Assembly (NCBI RefSeq): GCF_000410515.1 | Contig: NC_021500.1 | Coordinates: 1,054,001-1,118,000 of the forward strand | DNA length: 64,000 nucleotides | From: Enterobacter sp. R4-368 | GTDB lineage: Bacteria > Pseudomonadota > Gammaproteobacteria > Enterobacterales > Enterobacteriaceae | Direction: 5' to 3' | Shown: positions 1-8,836 of the stretch, in pieces | Position numbering within the stretch: the first letter of the stretch is position 1 | How the letters are laid out: the number at the start of each line of letters is the position of its first letter | The notes under the pieces: model-generated | Database searches by the model: none | What the model was told of the DNA's origin: nothing | Seen by the model: only the letters and a program-made list of their open reading frames with translations | Position numbers and translations under genes: made by a program

Positions 1-183
1 ATGACAGCCTGGCGAAGAGGAGTAACGACGTTCAAATTGGTCCTTAGCCGCAAAAGGTGAAATCACATTTCAAATGATGGGGGAGAAACCGTGATCCTGC
101 AAAGCATTTCCACAGAAAACGATGATAATGAACTCAAATTGTCGATGGATTCGGCAGTCAGCACACCCTGCGAGAAATGAGGT
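1..183. other. Left-edge segment without a recognised gene
   Basis: No recognisable protein is encoded here. Two short open frames are visible. One runs from the ATG at 1 to a TGA at 60 (19 codons). The other runs from a GTG at 91, preceded by a good GGGGGAG ribosome-binding site, to a TGA at 180 (29 codons). Neither resembles a known family, and either could be a small peptide or the tail of a broken gene. Confidence 0.3.
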
Positions 184-211
184 TTGACAAAAGATTTTTC
201 GCCGCTAAGAT
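184..211 (+). promoter_or_regulatory. Sigma70 promoter of the tRNA-Asn gene
   Basis: A perfect -35 hexamer TTGACA (184-189), a 16-bp spacer and a -10 hexamer TAAGAT (206-211) lie just upstream of the tRNA start at 228. The layout is typical of a strong stable-RNA promoter, with transcription expected to begin near 218. Confidence 0.75.
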
Positions 212-227
212 AAGCCTCCACAACGAT

Positions 228-303
228 TCCTCTGTAGTTCAGTCGGTAGAACGGCGGACTGTTAATCCGTATGTCACTGGTTCGAGTCCAGTCAGAGGAG
301 CCA
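228..303 (+). tRNA. tRNA-Asn (anticodon GTT)
   Basis: A 76-base cloverleaf starts TCCTCTG and ends CAGAGGAGCCA. The acceptor stem TCCTCTG/CAGAGGA, the GGTTCGAGTCC T-arm and the encoded CCA are visible. The anticodon GTT is at 261-263. This matches enterobacterial tRNA-Asn, whose copies near erfK/cobT are well-known integration sites for genomic islands such as the Yersinia high-pathogenicity island. I did not see a second copy of its 3' end in the window. Confidence 0.97.
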
Positions 304-310
304 GATTCAA

Positions 311-338
311 AAAAAGCCTGCTTTTAAGCAGGCTTTTT
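311..338 (+). terminator. Rho-independent terminator of tRNA-Asn
   Basis: An A-tract, the stem AAGCCTGCTT/AAGCAGGCTT and a T-run follow the tRNA within 10 bases. The flanking A and T runs would let it work in both directions. Confidence 0.85.
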
Positions 339-593
339 GCTTTTTATCGCTCCGCTAAACATAGCGATAAGTTTTTCCTCTCCAGAAACCGCCCCTTTCC
401 GCTTCTTGAGCATCAAGCTGAACCTGTAACGTAATCCATTGAAAATGTTTGCTTACCTTAATGCTATGCTCACGGCTTGCAGAAAGTACCGACATGCGTG
501 ATCAATACCGCGCGACAGGAAATAGAAAAACAAGTGACCAGCTCTCCAGTCACGCCGCGCCTTTTAAGGCCAAACATTTCAGGGTTAACCACC

Positions 594-1772
594 ATGCGCA
601 ACCGTTTTACGACTCGTCCGGCAAAACGCCTTTTCACCACCGCCCTCCTTCTTTTTACTGTTGCAGGCCATGCAGATGTTGTAGAGCAAACCCCGGAATA
701 TCAACAGATTAACGGGTTGATAAGAGAGCCGCTTTTGCTGGCGGTTACCTTAGATAATGGTCAGCCGGCCGTGCTGGATGCCTTTGTGACACGCATGGAC
801 AGCCAAACGCCTTTACCCGTGGTGTTAATCACTAATGGAACCGTTGGCACTGCTGAATTTGATCGCTGGATAATCAACCCGAACCGTTATGCCTCAGCGG
901 CTATCGCTTTTGCGCGCCACGGTTATGCGGCGGTGGTGGTCCTGCGCCAGGGTTACGGGCAATCAAGCGGTGCGGCGGAGTATGCCGATGGCTCCTGCGC
1001 GCAACCTTTACATCTGTGGGCCGGGGAGCAGGATACCCGTAACCTGCTCGCGGCTCTCGATGCCGTGCGCCACCAGCCGTGGGCCGCAGCCGATAACGCG
1101 ATCCTTGCCGGAATGTCCGCAGGCGGTTTTGCGGCGCTTGCTACTGGCGCGGCTAATCCACCAGGCGTTAAGGCGGTAATCAATTTCGACGGCGGAAGGG
1201 GCGCGATTGACGGGAAATCACTCTGCGATAAAGCCGGTCTGCTGCAAGCCTACGCACGTTACGGGAAGACAGCGCAAATCCCGTCCCTGTGGCTGTATGC
1301 GAAAAATGATAAATCCTTCCCGCCGTCGATGGGTAAAGAGATGTTCGATGCCTATCAGCAGGGAAGCCACACTGCGCAATTCATCACGATGCCTGCCTTC
1401 GGTAATAACGGCCATGTCTTTATGGATTCAGCGCCGGAAAGTTTCTGGTGGCAGACGGTGGCCGCATTTCTAAAACAGCAGCATTTACCGACCAGCGAAG
1501 CTGTGCCTCTGCCCGAAACGCACCTGCCTGCACCGCCCGCGCTCAATGCCGCCGGGAAAAAGGCGTTCTCAGAATATGCAGCAACACAACGCTATGAAAA
1601 AGCCTTTGCCACGGACGAGGACGGCGACTGGGGCGCGGCGTACTGGGGCAGAAACAGCCATGAAGCCGCAGAAACGGCGCTAAGCATCTGTCAACAGGAG
1701 CAGCGTCCGGGCGCGGGCAACTGTACGGTGTACGCCATTAATAACCATCTCGTAACCGCAAACACGCCTTAG
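594..1772 (+). CDS. Secreted alpha/beta hydrolase (dienelactone hydrolase-like)
   Basis: A predicted periplasmic hydrolase of 392 residues. The ATG at 594 was chosen because it opens a clear signal peptide: Arg/Lys-rich start, hydrophobic TALLLFTVAG core, and likely cleavage after GHA near residue 27. A longer in-frame start at 477 would bury this signal. The nucleophile elbow GMSAGG places the catalytic Ser near residue 175, and the NNGHVF segment supplies the likely catalytic His near 274. The C-terminal 100 residues have no clear fold assignment. The substrate is unknown. The gene stands alone downstream of the tRNA and is convergent with a truncated transporter gene. Confidence 0.8.
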   Translation: MRNRFTTRPAKRLFTTALLLFTVAGHADVVEQTPEYQQINGLIREPLLLAVTLDNGQPAVLDAFVTRMDSQTPLPVVLITNGTVGTAEFDRWIINPNRYASAAIAFARHGYAAVVVLRQGYGQSSGAAEYADGSCAQPLHLWAGEQDTRNLLAALDAVRHQPWAAADNAILAGMSAGGFAALATGAANPPGVKAVINFDGGRGAIDGKSLCDKAGLLQAYARYGKTAQIPSLWLYAKNDKSFPPSMGKEMFDAYQQGSHTAQFITMPAFGNNGHVFMDSAPESFWWQTVAAFLKQQHLPTSEAVPLPETHLPAPPALNAAGKKAFSEYAATQRYEKAFATDEDGDWGAAYWGRNSHEAAETALSICQQEQRPGAGNCTVYAINNHLVTANTP

Positions 1773-1803
1773 CCCCCACACAAACCAGTCACAGAGAAAA
1801 CAC

Positions 1804-1842
1804 ACTTTGCATGGGTTGCCAGAATGGCATCCCATGCAAAGT
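1804..1842. repeat. Long inverted repeat between convergent genes
   Basis: A 17-base arm beginning ACTTTGCATGGG is repeated in inverse with one mismatch around a five-base loop (AGAAT). It lies between the hydrolase stop and the end of the MFS fragment. No T-run follows on either strand, so it is not a classical intrinsic terminator, although it could still stabilise or terminate transcripts. Confidence 0.7.
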
Positions 1843-1879
1843 CTGGTCATAACGTCAAAGCACTTCTGTTAAATACCTT

Positions 1880-2854
1880 TTATGCGTCCTGTTTTTGCTG
1901 CCCGCGTTTATAAAATGCATCCGGGTAGGTTTTTTCGTAATACCCTTTCATTTCAACTTCATCAAGTGAAAGTGCCCGACGCAAATGAAACGAACATAAA
2001 ATAACGGGAGCAATTAACACCACAACGGCACCGGAAATAACGGTAAACGGAACCACACCTAATAAACTGATATACCAGCCAGCAATGGCCACGCCAAAAG
2101 GGTTGGCCAGGCTGGATAAAAAGCCTGCCATGGCGCTCATTCTCGTTCGGTAATTACGGGGAGTTGCCGTTGAGCGCAGCGTACTGAGGTTGACGTTAAT
2201 AAAAATAAACGCCATACCGCAAAAGAACGCCAGCAAAATAGACATATAGATATTTCCCATCAGGACAATTGCCATGACGCTGCTGCCCAACAGGACAAAG
2301 CCAGATAAAACATTCTTGAGCCGTCCCGCCCACGCTCTTACAAAAGCGTTTATATAAAGACTACTGGCAATGAGCCCCAGAGCAAATGAGAATTCAAACG
2401 CGCCAAGATAGGTGGCGGGAAGCTTTAATTCAGTGCTGATCCAGTAGGGTATCGTCACGGAAAAGAAAGGGAACATCGTAAAGTTAATAACAGAGGAGAC
2501 CAGCGCAATATGAAGCTCAGATTTAACATGGTAAATTGCTTTAAATGCTCCCTTAGTTTTATAAAACCAGCTCTCCTTTTTGCCAGTTGAAACAGTGTCC
2601 ACATCATATTTAAACCATAAAATAATAAATGCGATGCAGGATGATGCATAAACCAGCGCAGAAATATACAACGCAACACCAGCGGAAAAAAGTGAAATAA
2701 GCGAGGCCGCAATCACCGGCCCTATCAACATAATAAGGGAATTAATGGTCGAGCGGTGCGATATAGCTTGTGTCACTTCCCCTTCTGCAACGAGATCGGG
2801 AATAAGCCCCATATCAGTAAGTACATTCTCAATGCCGGTAATAACTCTGAGCAC
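1880..2854 (-). pseudogene. 5'-truncated MFS transporter
   Basis: The frame encodes about 324 residues of a major facilitator superfamily transporter: the GLIPDLV and ANSL-like (here STINSLIMLIGP) central motifs and at least seven hydrophobic helices, ending in a charged tail. Typical members are about 400-430 residues, so roughly the first 100, including the first helices and the motif A loop, are missing. The only upstream initiator is a GTG at 2854, and an in-frame TGA lies a few codons before it. This is most likely a decayed gene and not a functional transporter. The substrate is unknown; the fold resembles enterobactin/drug exporters. Confidence 0.7.
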
Positions 2855-2969
2855 TTCCCCGGGATGTCACAACCACTTACCCGATTCCAGCCAGTTGCGA
2901 ACTGCAGCGCTTAAACGTATGTTGATGATCATTCTGCTGGTTATTCATTGCGTTAGATAATGAGGAAAA

Positions 2970-3305
2970 ATGGAATCACTGTTTGTTTACGGGACGCTTC
3001 GCCCCGGTCACTCGAATGCACATATTCTGGAAAATATCGGTGGAGAGTGGCTGCCGGGTTACGTTACGGGAACATTTTATGAATTTGGCTGGGGGGCCGC
3101 CGCCGAATTTCCTGGCATTGTGCTGGATAAAGACGGTTCCCGGGTTGATGGTTACCTGTTTGTATCCGCTAATCTCGCGGCGCACTGGACGATGCTGGAC
3201 GAATTCGAAGAGGGCTACGATCGTGTTTGGGTGGATGTGACCACGCTCGACGGCAAGCATGTGACGGCATGGATTTATCAACTGCAACCGCAGGAAAAAG
3301 CATAG
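2970..3305 (+). CDS. Gamma-glutamylcyclotransferase (AIG2/YtfP-like) family protein
   Basis: A protein of 111 residues with the family's N-terminal FVYGTLRPG signature, the substrate-binding loop, and the acidic DEFEEGYDR segment that supplies the probable catalytic Glu. The length is normal for the small bacterial AIG2-like branch. The family releases 5-oxoproline from gamma-glutamyl peptides or amines, but the physiological substrate of this branch is uncertain. A TGAGGA ribosome-binding site precedes the ATG. The gene is transcribed away from the truncated MFS gene and appears monocistronic. Confidence 0.85.
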   Translation: MESLFVYGTLRPGHSNAHILENIGGEWLPGYVTGTFYEFGWGAAAEFPGIVLDKDGSRVDGYLFVSANLAAHWTMLDEFEEGYDRVWVDVTTLDGKHVTAWIYQLQPQEKA

Positions 3306-3811
3306 TATCGCTGTGATTAACAGCCATCATCGCAAAATGCCTCATGTCAGAGGCAAGTCTGCGAAACCTTTCTGTTGAACCAGGCTCCTCTTTTGCGGGG
3401 CTTGTGCCTCGCTAACCGTTAAGCCACAAAACGCTGGCGGTTTGCAAAATACCGGAACCTGTTCGAAGCAAATCCAACACCGGCGATACCGCTTCTCGCA
3501 GGCCGCCCCACGTCAGTAGCCCCCACCGTTATTAACCATGTTGAGTTGAACTCACAGCAGACCGCACAATTATTCGTTTTTCAAACCGCGCACTATCAAT
3601 AATACTCATCGCGTAAGCCTGGCAGCGCGCTGCTATTTAAATATGAAACATGCGTGACGTTTTAAAAATGTTCATTTAAAGCACCTGTCATATACTGGCA
3701 GGCCATGCGTTATTTTCGACACGGGATTTATTAACAGTGATACAAAGCTGCCAGCACTATTTTCACTATCGCCAGTTAATACCGCACAATGAAATTCATA
3801 AGGCACATTAA
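3306..3811. other. 506-bp intergenic stretch
   Basis: No convincing reading frame is seen on either strand. The first half is GC-rich and the last 250 bases are AT-rich, running into the AT-rich unknown gene that follows. A short imperfect dyad (CCTG...CAGG) lies near 3682-3702. It may contain the promoter of the downstream gene or the remains of deleted DNA. Confidence 0.4.
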
Positions 3812-4318
3812 ATGACTTTAGAAATTTTAAATTATTTAATTGAAATTGCATCAAATAGCACCCAACCTTCTTCTGAAGCCCAGCGGAAGACGCATTATGA
3901 TCACAGCCCGCCTGATGAGCTATCCACCTTTATTGCGGCACTCTCGTCTGAAAAAATGAATAGCGATATTTTGTCAAGAATGAAATATCGCTTACAGCTA
4001 CTTTCAACTGCACAAAGAGATCATAAAAAAGCAGAAGAGTTGTTATTAGCCAACATATCATCTGATAAAGAAGCGTTCCCGTTAATTGATTTTACAGACT
4101 GGCCAATTGTCCGTTACGCCGTTTCAGGAGAATTACAAACTGCGGAATCAGAAGAGTATTTCAACACCATTTCTACGGCGGTGGCGACAATACGTTCCGC
4201 GATTGTTGATGGCGAACGCGCTAAAGGGGCTCCAACATTTTCTACTCTTGAAAAAGTCCTGGCGCTGAACAGCGCGTTACCTGAACGGTACAAAGCGATG
4301 GCAAATATCCTCTACTGA
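3812..4318 (+). CDS. Hypothetical protein, mostly helical
   Basis: A protein of 168 residues that I do not recognise. It has no signal peptide or membrane segment and is predicted mostly alpha-helical, with a charged central part (residues about 50-90) and a Ser/Thr-rich N-terminus. The start has only a weak AGG ribosome-binding site. Base composition is AT-richer than the neighbours, which suggests acquisition by transfer next to the tRNA-Asn. No partner gene is evident. Confidence 0.6.
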   Translation: MTLEILNYLIEIASNSTQPSSEAQRKTHYDHSPPDELSTFIAALSSEKMNSDILSRMKYRLQLLSTAQRDHKKAEELLLANISSDKEAFPLIDFTDWPIVRYAVSGELQTAESEEYFNTISTAVATIRSAIVDGERAKGAPTFSTLEKVLALNSALPERYKAMANILY

Positions 4319-4415
4319 TGTTTTGCACGCTCGGGGATGTTTGCGATGTCCGCTTCCGGCGGCGAGCGGACATAAAAAATGCACTTTCGCGCTTTTGAAA
4401 ATCACGGCAACAGCG

Positions 4416-4661
4416 CTACTCGTTGCCCCACTGATTCAGAAACGTCGCAATCTCGTCAATACGCAGCGTGTCAATACCCGCTTCATTGGCCATTTCCTGC
4501 TGCGCCTCTTCACTGATTTCTTCGTTATTCATCAAACGGGTGATCAGTAGCTGAAAATAGTGCGCCAGCGCATCGCGTTCTGATTCTTTTACCGTTTTTT
4601 CGGTTTCCGTCGAATACTCATCAACGATGTCATAAAATTTAAGCGGTATTTCGTTACTCAT
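4416..4661 (-). CDS. YmjA-like protein (DUF2543)
   Basis: A small acidic protein of 81 residues. The core [20 protein letters not shown] and the C-terminal FLNQWGNE closely resemble E. coli YmjA as I remember it, a DUF2543 protein of the same length and unknown function. There are no membrane or signal segments, and it is likely a soluble helical protein. It lies 37 bases downstream of the yaiL-like gene on the same strand and could be cotranscribed, an arrangement not found in E. coli, where ymjA and yaiL are far apart. Confidence 0.75.
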   Translation of the reverse strand: MSNEIPLKFYDIVDEYSTETEKTVKESERDALAHYFQLLITRLMNNEEISEEAQQEMANEAGIDTLRIDEIATFLNQWGNE

Positions 4662-4698
4662 ACATTCCCCCGGAGGTTGAAATTGTTTGCAATGGTTA

Positions 4699-5238
4699 TT
4701 ACCACATCAAATCATCGGGCACTTTAAAATCAGCGTACGGATCATCTTCATCTTGATCTTCCTGACTAAGCGCGCTGTTTAACACAATACTGTTCGCATC
4801 CCGCTGAGCGATTTTATCGGCTACGATTGCGGGAATAATCGCATATTCACTTTCATCCTTGCCATCAACAACCAGACGAGCAATGGCGAGACGACCGCTA
4901 ATCAATTGTGCCTGCGTATTTTTATCCACCACTATTTTTTTAATTAACTTATTATCTGTGAAATTAAAATCAATATTGCCTTTGGCAATAGTGATCCTGT
5001 TCATTTCAATAAGTTGCTTAACCTGCGCTTTATATTCTTTGGATAACGCCGCTTGTTTTTGTTGCTCGCTTAATTGCTTATCGCGCTCAAGCTGTGCTTT
5101 TTTATTCTCTTCCACGGCTTCTCTTGCTTCACGCGCCTGAACACGTGATTTTTTGGCAGTGCGCTGGACTTTGGCCATTTTCTTGCTGGTTACTAATCCC
5201 GCTTTGAGCATCTGCTCTTGTAAAGTGAGTTTTGTCAT
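4699..5238 (-). CDS. YaiL-like nucleoprotein/polynucleotide-associated protein (DUF2058)
   Basis: A protein of 179 residues with the DUF2058 layout: an N-terminal [17 protein letters not shown] motif, a long basic/acidic coiled coil (residues about 20-85, rich in Lys, Arg, Gln and Glu), a small beta domain containing [12 protein letters not shown], and an acidic C-terminal tail. E. coli YaiL is the same size and its function is not established; the charged coil suggests nucleic-acid or ribosome association. It is probably transcribed together with the downstream ymjA-like gene. Confidence 0.88.
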   Translation of the reverse strand: MTKLTLQEQMLKAGLVTSKKMAKVQRTAKKSRVQAREAREAVEENKKAQLERDKQLSEQQKQAALSKEYKAQVKQLIEMNRITIAKGNIDFNFTDNKLIKKIVVDKNTQAQLISGRLAIARLVVDGKDESEYAIIPAIVADKIAQRDANSIVLNSALSQEDQDEDDPYADFKVPDDLMW

Positions 5239-5435
5239 TTTCGTCTGTAAACCGGTTGAACATTGGGTCGGATTATAGCTGTAATTGCTGCGAAGAGACC
5301 AGATTGAGGAATCGGCTCATTACCCGCGAAGCGCAAACATTACGCTCGCCATTCCACACTCGCTCGGGGCGAAAGCATTGCTCTGGCGGGGCGGATTGAA
5401 CAGAAAAACGAGAACCACAGCGAACAGTAAATGAT

Positions 5436-5470
5436 GCCGAAACGCGGTTTAGAAAAACGCCGGTTTCGGC
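5436..5470 (-). repeat. Hairpin downstream of the cold-shock gene
   Basis: GCCGAAAC (5436-5443) and GTTTCGGC (5463-5470) form a perfect 8-bp stem just after the cold-shock gene stop on the minus strand. There is no T-run, so terminator function is uncertain. Confidence 0.4.
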
Positions 5471-5491
5471 AGCAAACCAATCTGGATGTTT

Positions 5492-5968
5492 TTAGACGTT
5501 AAGCAGCTTAACCGTCGCATCCACGTCTATCTCGTCTTCGGAGAAAATCAGGGTCGTTCCCTGAAAAGTGGTGATTGCCAGTTTTTTTAGCGAACGCATT
5601 TCGCCAGGCTTAGTCGCGGATTTCGGCCGGATACTTCCCATCAGCGCGCCAACGGAGAGCACGGCATTGTCTTTATCGATGCGGGTATCGACAGGAACTT
5701 CTTCGCTGTATACCAGATAAGATTTGATCGACGTGAGCTTAATTCGTTCACCTGCGATATAAATGTATTTGCTTTCCGGGACAACTTTCACCGCATAAGC
5801 AGACAACCCTTTGTTGTTTGTCGTGGGTTCGAACGTTACCGCCGCATCTTTTTTAATCAACTCAGGGTTGGCGACCTTAATCACATGAAAGTAACGGTTT
5901 TCGCCGTTTTCATCTTTGATAAATCCAAAACCTTTATCTTTAAACCAGGTTGTGATCTTTCCGTTCAT
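5492..5968 (-). CDS. Cold-shock-domain protein with extra C-terminal domain
   Basis: A protein of 158 residues. Residues 1-65 form a cold-shock OB domain: MNGKITTWF start, RNP1-type KGFGFI and RNP2-type RYFHV motifs, so single-stranded RNA/DNA binding is expected. Canonical CspA proteins end near residue 70; this one continues with about 90 residues of predicted beta structure ending in a SEDEIDVDATVKLLNV tail that I do not recognise. It stands alone. It is not one of the usual CspA-E paralogues, and the extra domain may give a different target or regulation. Confidence 0.8.
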   Translation of the reverse strand: MNGKITTWFKDKGFGFIKDENGENRYFHVIKVANPELIKKDAAVTFEPTTNNKGLSAYAVKVVPESKYIYIAGERIKLTSIKSYLVYSEEVPVDTRIDKDNAVLSVGALMGSIRPKSATKPGEMRSLKKLAITTFQGTTLIFSEDEIDVDATVKLLNV

Positions 5969-6096
5969 CGCCTTACCACCTACTTAATCGTTCATTTGCT
6001 CTGTTTTTTGCAGCGCGCAGTGTAAAGCACAATGCCTGCGCCGACTACGTCTTTGGCTCAAGTGTCGGTGATAAATTTCTGTACTGCAAAACGGAA

Positions 6097-6120
6097 TGCG
6101 GCGCTTTACAAAGCGCCGCA
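6097..6120 (-). terminator. Perfect hairpin after the flavin oxidoreductase gene
   Basis: GCGGCGCTTT and AAAGCGCCGC form a perfect 10-bp stem with a two-base loop, 37 bases past the stop of the minus-strand oxidoreductase gene. The tail is only moderately T-rich, so this is a probable and not a certain intrinsic terminator. Confidence 0.55.
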
Positions 6121-6156
6121 CGAAGAGAAAGTTATGCTTTCAACTGCCGTTTCACA

Positions 6157-7182
6157 TCAATCACGCCAGCCCATCCCCGGCGCGACATGCTTGAGAATCG
6201 ACTCAATCACGTGCGCATTATAATCCACGCCTAATTGATTCGGCACGGTCAGCAGTAGCGTATCTGCTTCGGCAATGGCCTCATCTTTTTTCAGCTGCTC
6301 GATCAATTTATCCGGTTCTGCGGCGTAGCTGCGGCCAAAAACAGCGCGGGTTTTCTCATCAAGAAAGCCGATTTTATCGCTGTCATCACGGCTGCCACCA
6401 AAGTAAGCCCGATCACGATCGTCCATGAGCGCGAAGATACTGCGGCTAACGGAGACGCGCGGCGTGCGTGAGTGCCCTGCTGCTTTCCAGGCTTCACGGT
6501 AGACCCGAATCTGCTGCGCCTGCTGGATATGGAACGGTTCTCCGGTTTCATCATCTTTCAGCGTGGAGCTTTGCAGGTTCATCCCCAGTTTTGCCGCCCA
6601 GACCGCTGTCGCGTTTGAGCCTGCGCCCCACCAGATACGTTCGCGCAAACCTTCAGACCAGGGTTCCGGGCGCAGCAAGCCTGGTGGGTTCGGGAACATC
6701 GGCTGCGGGTTCGGTTTGGCAAACCCTTCGCCGCGCAGCACATCCAGAAACGTTTCCGTATGATGGCGCGCCATATCCGCATCGGTTTCGCCTTCCGCCG
6801 GCTGATAGCCAAAATAGCGCCAGCCATCAATAACCTGTTCCGGTGAGCCCCGGCTGATACCCAACTGCAAACGACCGCCGGAAATCAAATCCGCCGCGCC
6901 GGCATCTTCCGCCATATACAACGGGTTTTCATAGCGCATATCAATAACGCCGGTGCCAATCTCTATTTTGTGGGTTTTGGCGCCAATAGCGGCCAGTAAC
7001 GGGAAAGGTGAGCTGAGCTGACGGGCAAAGTGATGCACTCGGAAATACGCGCCGTCCGCACCAAGTTCTTCAGCGGCAACCGCCAGATCGATGGATTGCA
7101 GCAGCGTATCAGCCGCCGAACGCGTCGCAGACTGCGGCGAAGGTGTCCAGTGACCAAATGACAAAAATCCGATCTTCTTCAT
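6157..7182 (-). CDS. LLM-class flavin-dependent oxidoreductase
   Basis: A protein of 341 residues with the luciferase-like (bacterial luciferase/alkanal monooxygenase) TIM-barrel fold. Visible are the N-terminal GFLSFGHW strand, the AAEELGADGAYFRVHHF segment with conserved His residues, the GTGVIDMRYENP flavin-pocket motif, and DLISGGRLQLGISRGSPEQ, the usual GR-QLG-GRG-like loop. Members use reduced FMN, supplied by a separate reductase, to oxygenate small molecules. No reductase gene is nearby and the substrate cannot be told. It lies downstream of erfK on the same strand but has its own 140-bp upstream region. Confidence 0.87.
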   Translation of the reverse strand: MKKIGFLSFGHWTPSPQSATRSAADTLLQSIDLAVAAEELGADGAYFRVHHFARQLSSPFPLLAAIGAKTHKIEIGTGVIDMRYENPLYMAEDAGAADLISGGRLQLGISRGSPEQVIDGWRYFGYQPAEGETDADMARHHTETFLDVLRGEGFAKPNPQPMFPNPPGLLRPEPWSEGLRERIWWGAGSNATAVWAAKLGMNLQSSTLKDDETGEPFHIQQAQQIRVYREAWKAAGHSRTPRVSVSRSIFALMDDRDRAYFGGSRDDSDKIGFLDEKTRAVFGRSYAAEPDKLIEQLKKDEAIAEADTLLLTVPNQLGVDYNAHVIESILKHVAPGMGWRD

Positions 7183-7324
7183 GGCGTCGTTGTCCTTCTG
7201 TTCAGAGAGGTAATCAGCAGACGGGGGAATTTCCCGTCAAGGATTGCCCTTACTCTACGCACTCCATAAGAAGAATAAATACCGATTGTTTAACCTTAAG
7301 GTTCAAATTTATTGATAAACCATT

Positions 7325-8278
7325 CTATAGCGGTTGTTTATCTAGCGGATGATTCACCGCAGGCGCACTAATATTTACCGGCATACCGGAACGGCGCTCC
7401 AGTTCCTGGCTTGCGCGGTTCGCATCGATGCCTTCGTCTTTCATTAGCGCATGTAGCACCGGAGTGGCAGGCAGCGGCACTTTATTGCTGGACTCAAACT
7501 CAGCGCGATTGCGAGATAGCGGTTCGTGAACTTCCACCCAACTGCTGCCATCCGGCTCGGTGGTGATTTTGACCGGCTGGTCGATAATCTGTACCCGTGT
7601 TCCCACAGGCACATTGTCGAAGAGGTATTTAATGTCATTGCTGCGTAAACGGATACAGCCCTGACTGACGCGCAACCCAATGCCAAAATTAGCGTTCGTG
7701 CCGTGAATAGCGTACAGCTTTCCGATATAGATAGCATAAAGCCCCATCGGGTTATCCGGCCCGGCAGGCACAAACGCAGGTAAGGTTTTTCCCTCTTTCT
7801 CGTACGCTTTCCGCGTATTCGCCGTAGGTGTCCAGGTCGGCCCTTCCTGCTTGCGTTCCACCGCAGTCACCCAGTTGCGCGGCGTTTCGCGTCCGGCCTG
7901 GCCGATGCCAATCGGTAAGATCTCGACCGTATTCGACTCTTTGGGGTAATAGTAGAGGCGCATTTCCGCAACGTTAATCACAATGCCTTCGCGAACAGTC
8001 GCAGGCAGGATCACCTGCTGCGGAATAACCAGTTGTGAACCGGCTTTCGGTAAAAAGGGATCGGCATCCGGGTTGGCTTCGAGCATATTACTCAGCCCCT
8101 GTCCGTATTTCGCGGCAAACGCTTCCAGCGGGAAGGTGTTGTCATGAGGAATGGTGATAGTTAACGGGCTGCCCACCAGACGGCTGCCTTCCGGCGGCAG
8201 CGGATAGCTCACAGCCTGCGCGCCCTGGGCGCAGAGTAACGCAACACAACAGCAAAAAAGTTTAACGCAGCGCATCAT
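7325..8278 (-). CDS. L,D-transpeptidase ErfK (LdtA)
   Basis: A periplasmic enzyme of 317 residues that attaches the Braun lipoprotein to meso-diaminopimelate in peptidoglycan. The signal peptide ends after GAQA (residue 22). A LysM-like region lies at about 40-88, and the YkuD catalytic domain at about 97-235 carries the H192-G-T and S-x-G-C208-I-R motifs with the active-site Cys. Neighbourhood supports the assignment: in E. coli erfK lies between the asn tRNA cluster and cobT. Here a presumed effector/immunity pair and a second EF-G gene have come between erfK and cobT. Confidence 0.93.
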   Translation of the reverse strand: MMRCVKLFCCCVALLCAQGAQAVSYPLPPEGSRLVGSPLTITIPHDNTFPLEAFAAKYGQGLSNMLEANPDADPFLPKAGSQLVIPQQVILPATVREGIVINVAEMRLYYYPKESNTVEILPIGIGQAGRETPRNWVTAVERKQEGPTWTPTANTRKAYEKEGKTLPAFVPAGPDNPMGLYAIYIGKLYAIHGTNANFGIGLRVSQGCIRLRSNDIKYLFDNVPVGTRVQIIDQPVKITTEPDGSSWVEVHEPLSRNRAEFESSNKVPLPATPVLHALMKDEGIDANRASQELERRSGMPVNISAPAVNHPLDKQPL

Positions 8279-8475
8279 CTTATCCTCAGGCGCAACGGGT
8301 ATGTGCTAATCATAGTTTGCTTCTATGGTTCTGCCTGTCACAACCGGGCAGTCTGTTTAGTAAAAAATCATCTCCCGCTCGCGCTTCGTTTAAGACTATT
8401 CCGACATAATGAAATGTTCATATCTTTGAAAATTACAACCGCGTTTACAAAAACTTGCATTTGGGAAAGGGAATT

Positions 8476-8835
8476 ATGTGGGATAAAAATGCCGCAGTTG
8501 AGTATGCGCGCAAACACGCGCACGCGGGGAGTCTTCATAAATGCGCTTTCGCCGTCAGGAAAGCGATTGAAGCGGGAGGTATTATCGGTGTTCGCGCAAA
8601 TTATGCCAAAGATCTAGGTGCCAGCCTGCTTCATGCCGGCTTTTATGAAATCACTGGCCAACCGCAAACTGGCGATGTAGCTGTCATTCAGGGTATCCCG
8701 GAGAGCGTTCCCGGTCATACCTGTATTTTTGATGGTAAGGTGTGGATCAGCGATTTTGTTCAACATTCGGGTATGTATCCCGGTGCCGCTTACAGAAAGC
8801 ATAACCCGGCATTCAAAATTTACAGGCATGATTAA
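8476..8835 (+). CDS. Putative peptidoglycan amidase, T6SS effector-like
   Basis: A protein of 119 residues with no signal peptide. The ATG at 8476 follows an AAAGGGA ribosome-binding site. Cys23 (HKCAFAVRKAI) at the start of a helix, His81 (PGHTCIFDG) and Asp93 (WISDFVQ) have the order and spacing of the Cys-His-Asp centre of CHAP/NlpC-P60 amidases. Small unsecreted enzymes of this kind encoded next to an exported partner are typical type VI secretion amidase effectors, which cut peptide cross-links in a neighbour's cell wall. No secretion genes lie in the window, so delivery is an inference. A housekeeping amidase is less likely without an export signal. Confidence 0.65.
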   Translation: MWDKNAAVEYARKHAHAGSLHKCAFAVRKAIEAGGIIGVRANYAKDLGASLLHAGFYEITGQPQTGDVAVIQGIPESVPGHTCIFDGKVWISDFVQHSGMYPGAAYRKHNPAFKIYRHD

Positions 8836-8836
8836 T

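Noticed and set aside
8729..8836. Longer in-frame start for the immunity-like gene
   Set aside because: It would overlap most of the amidase C-terminus and hide a clear signal peptide starting at MKKLS.
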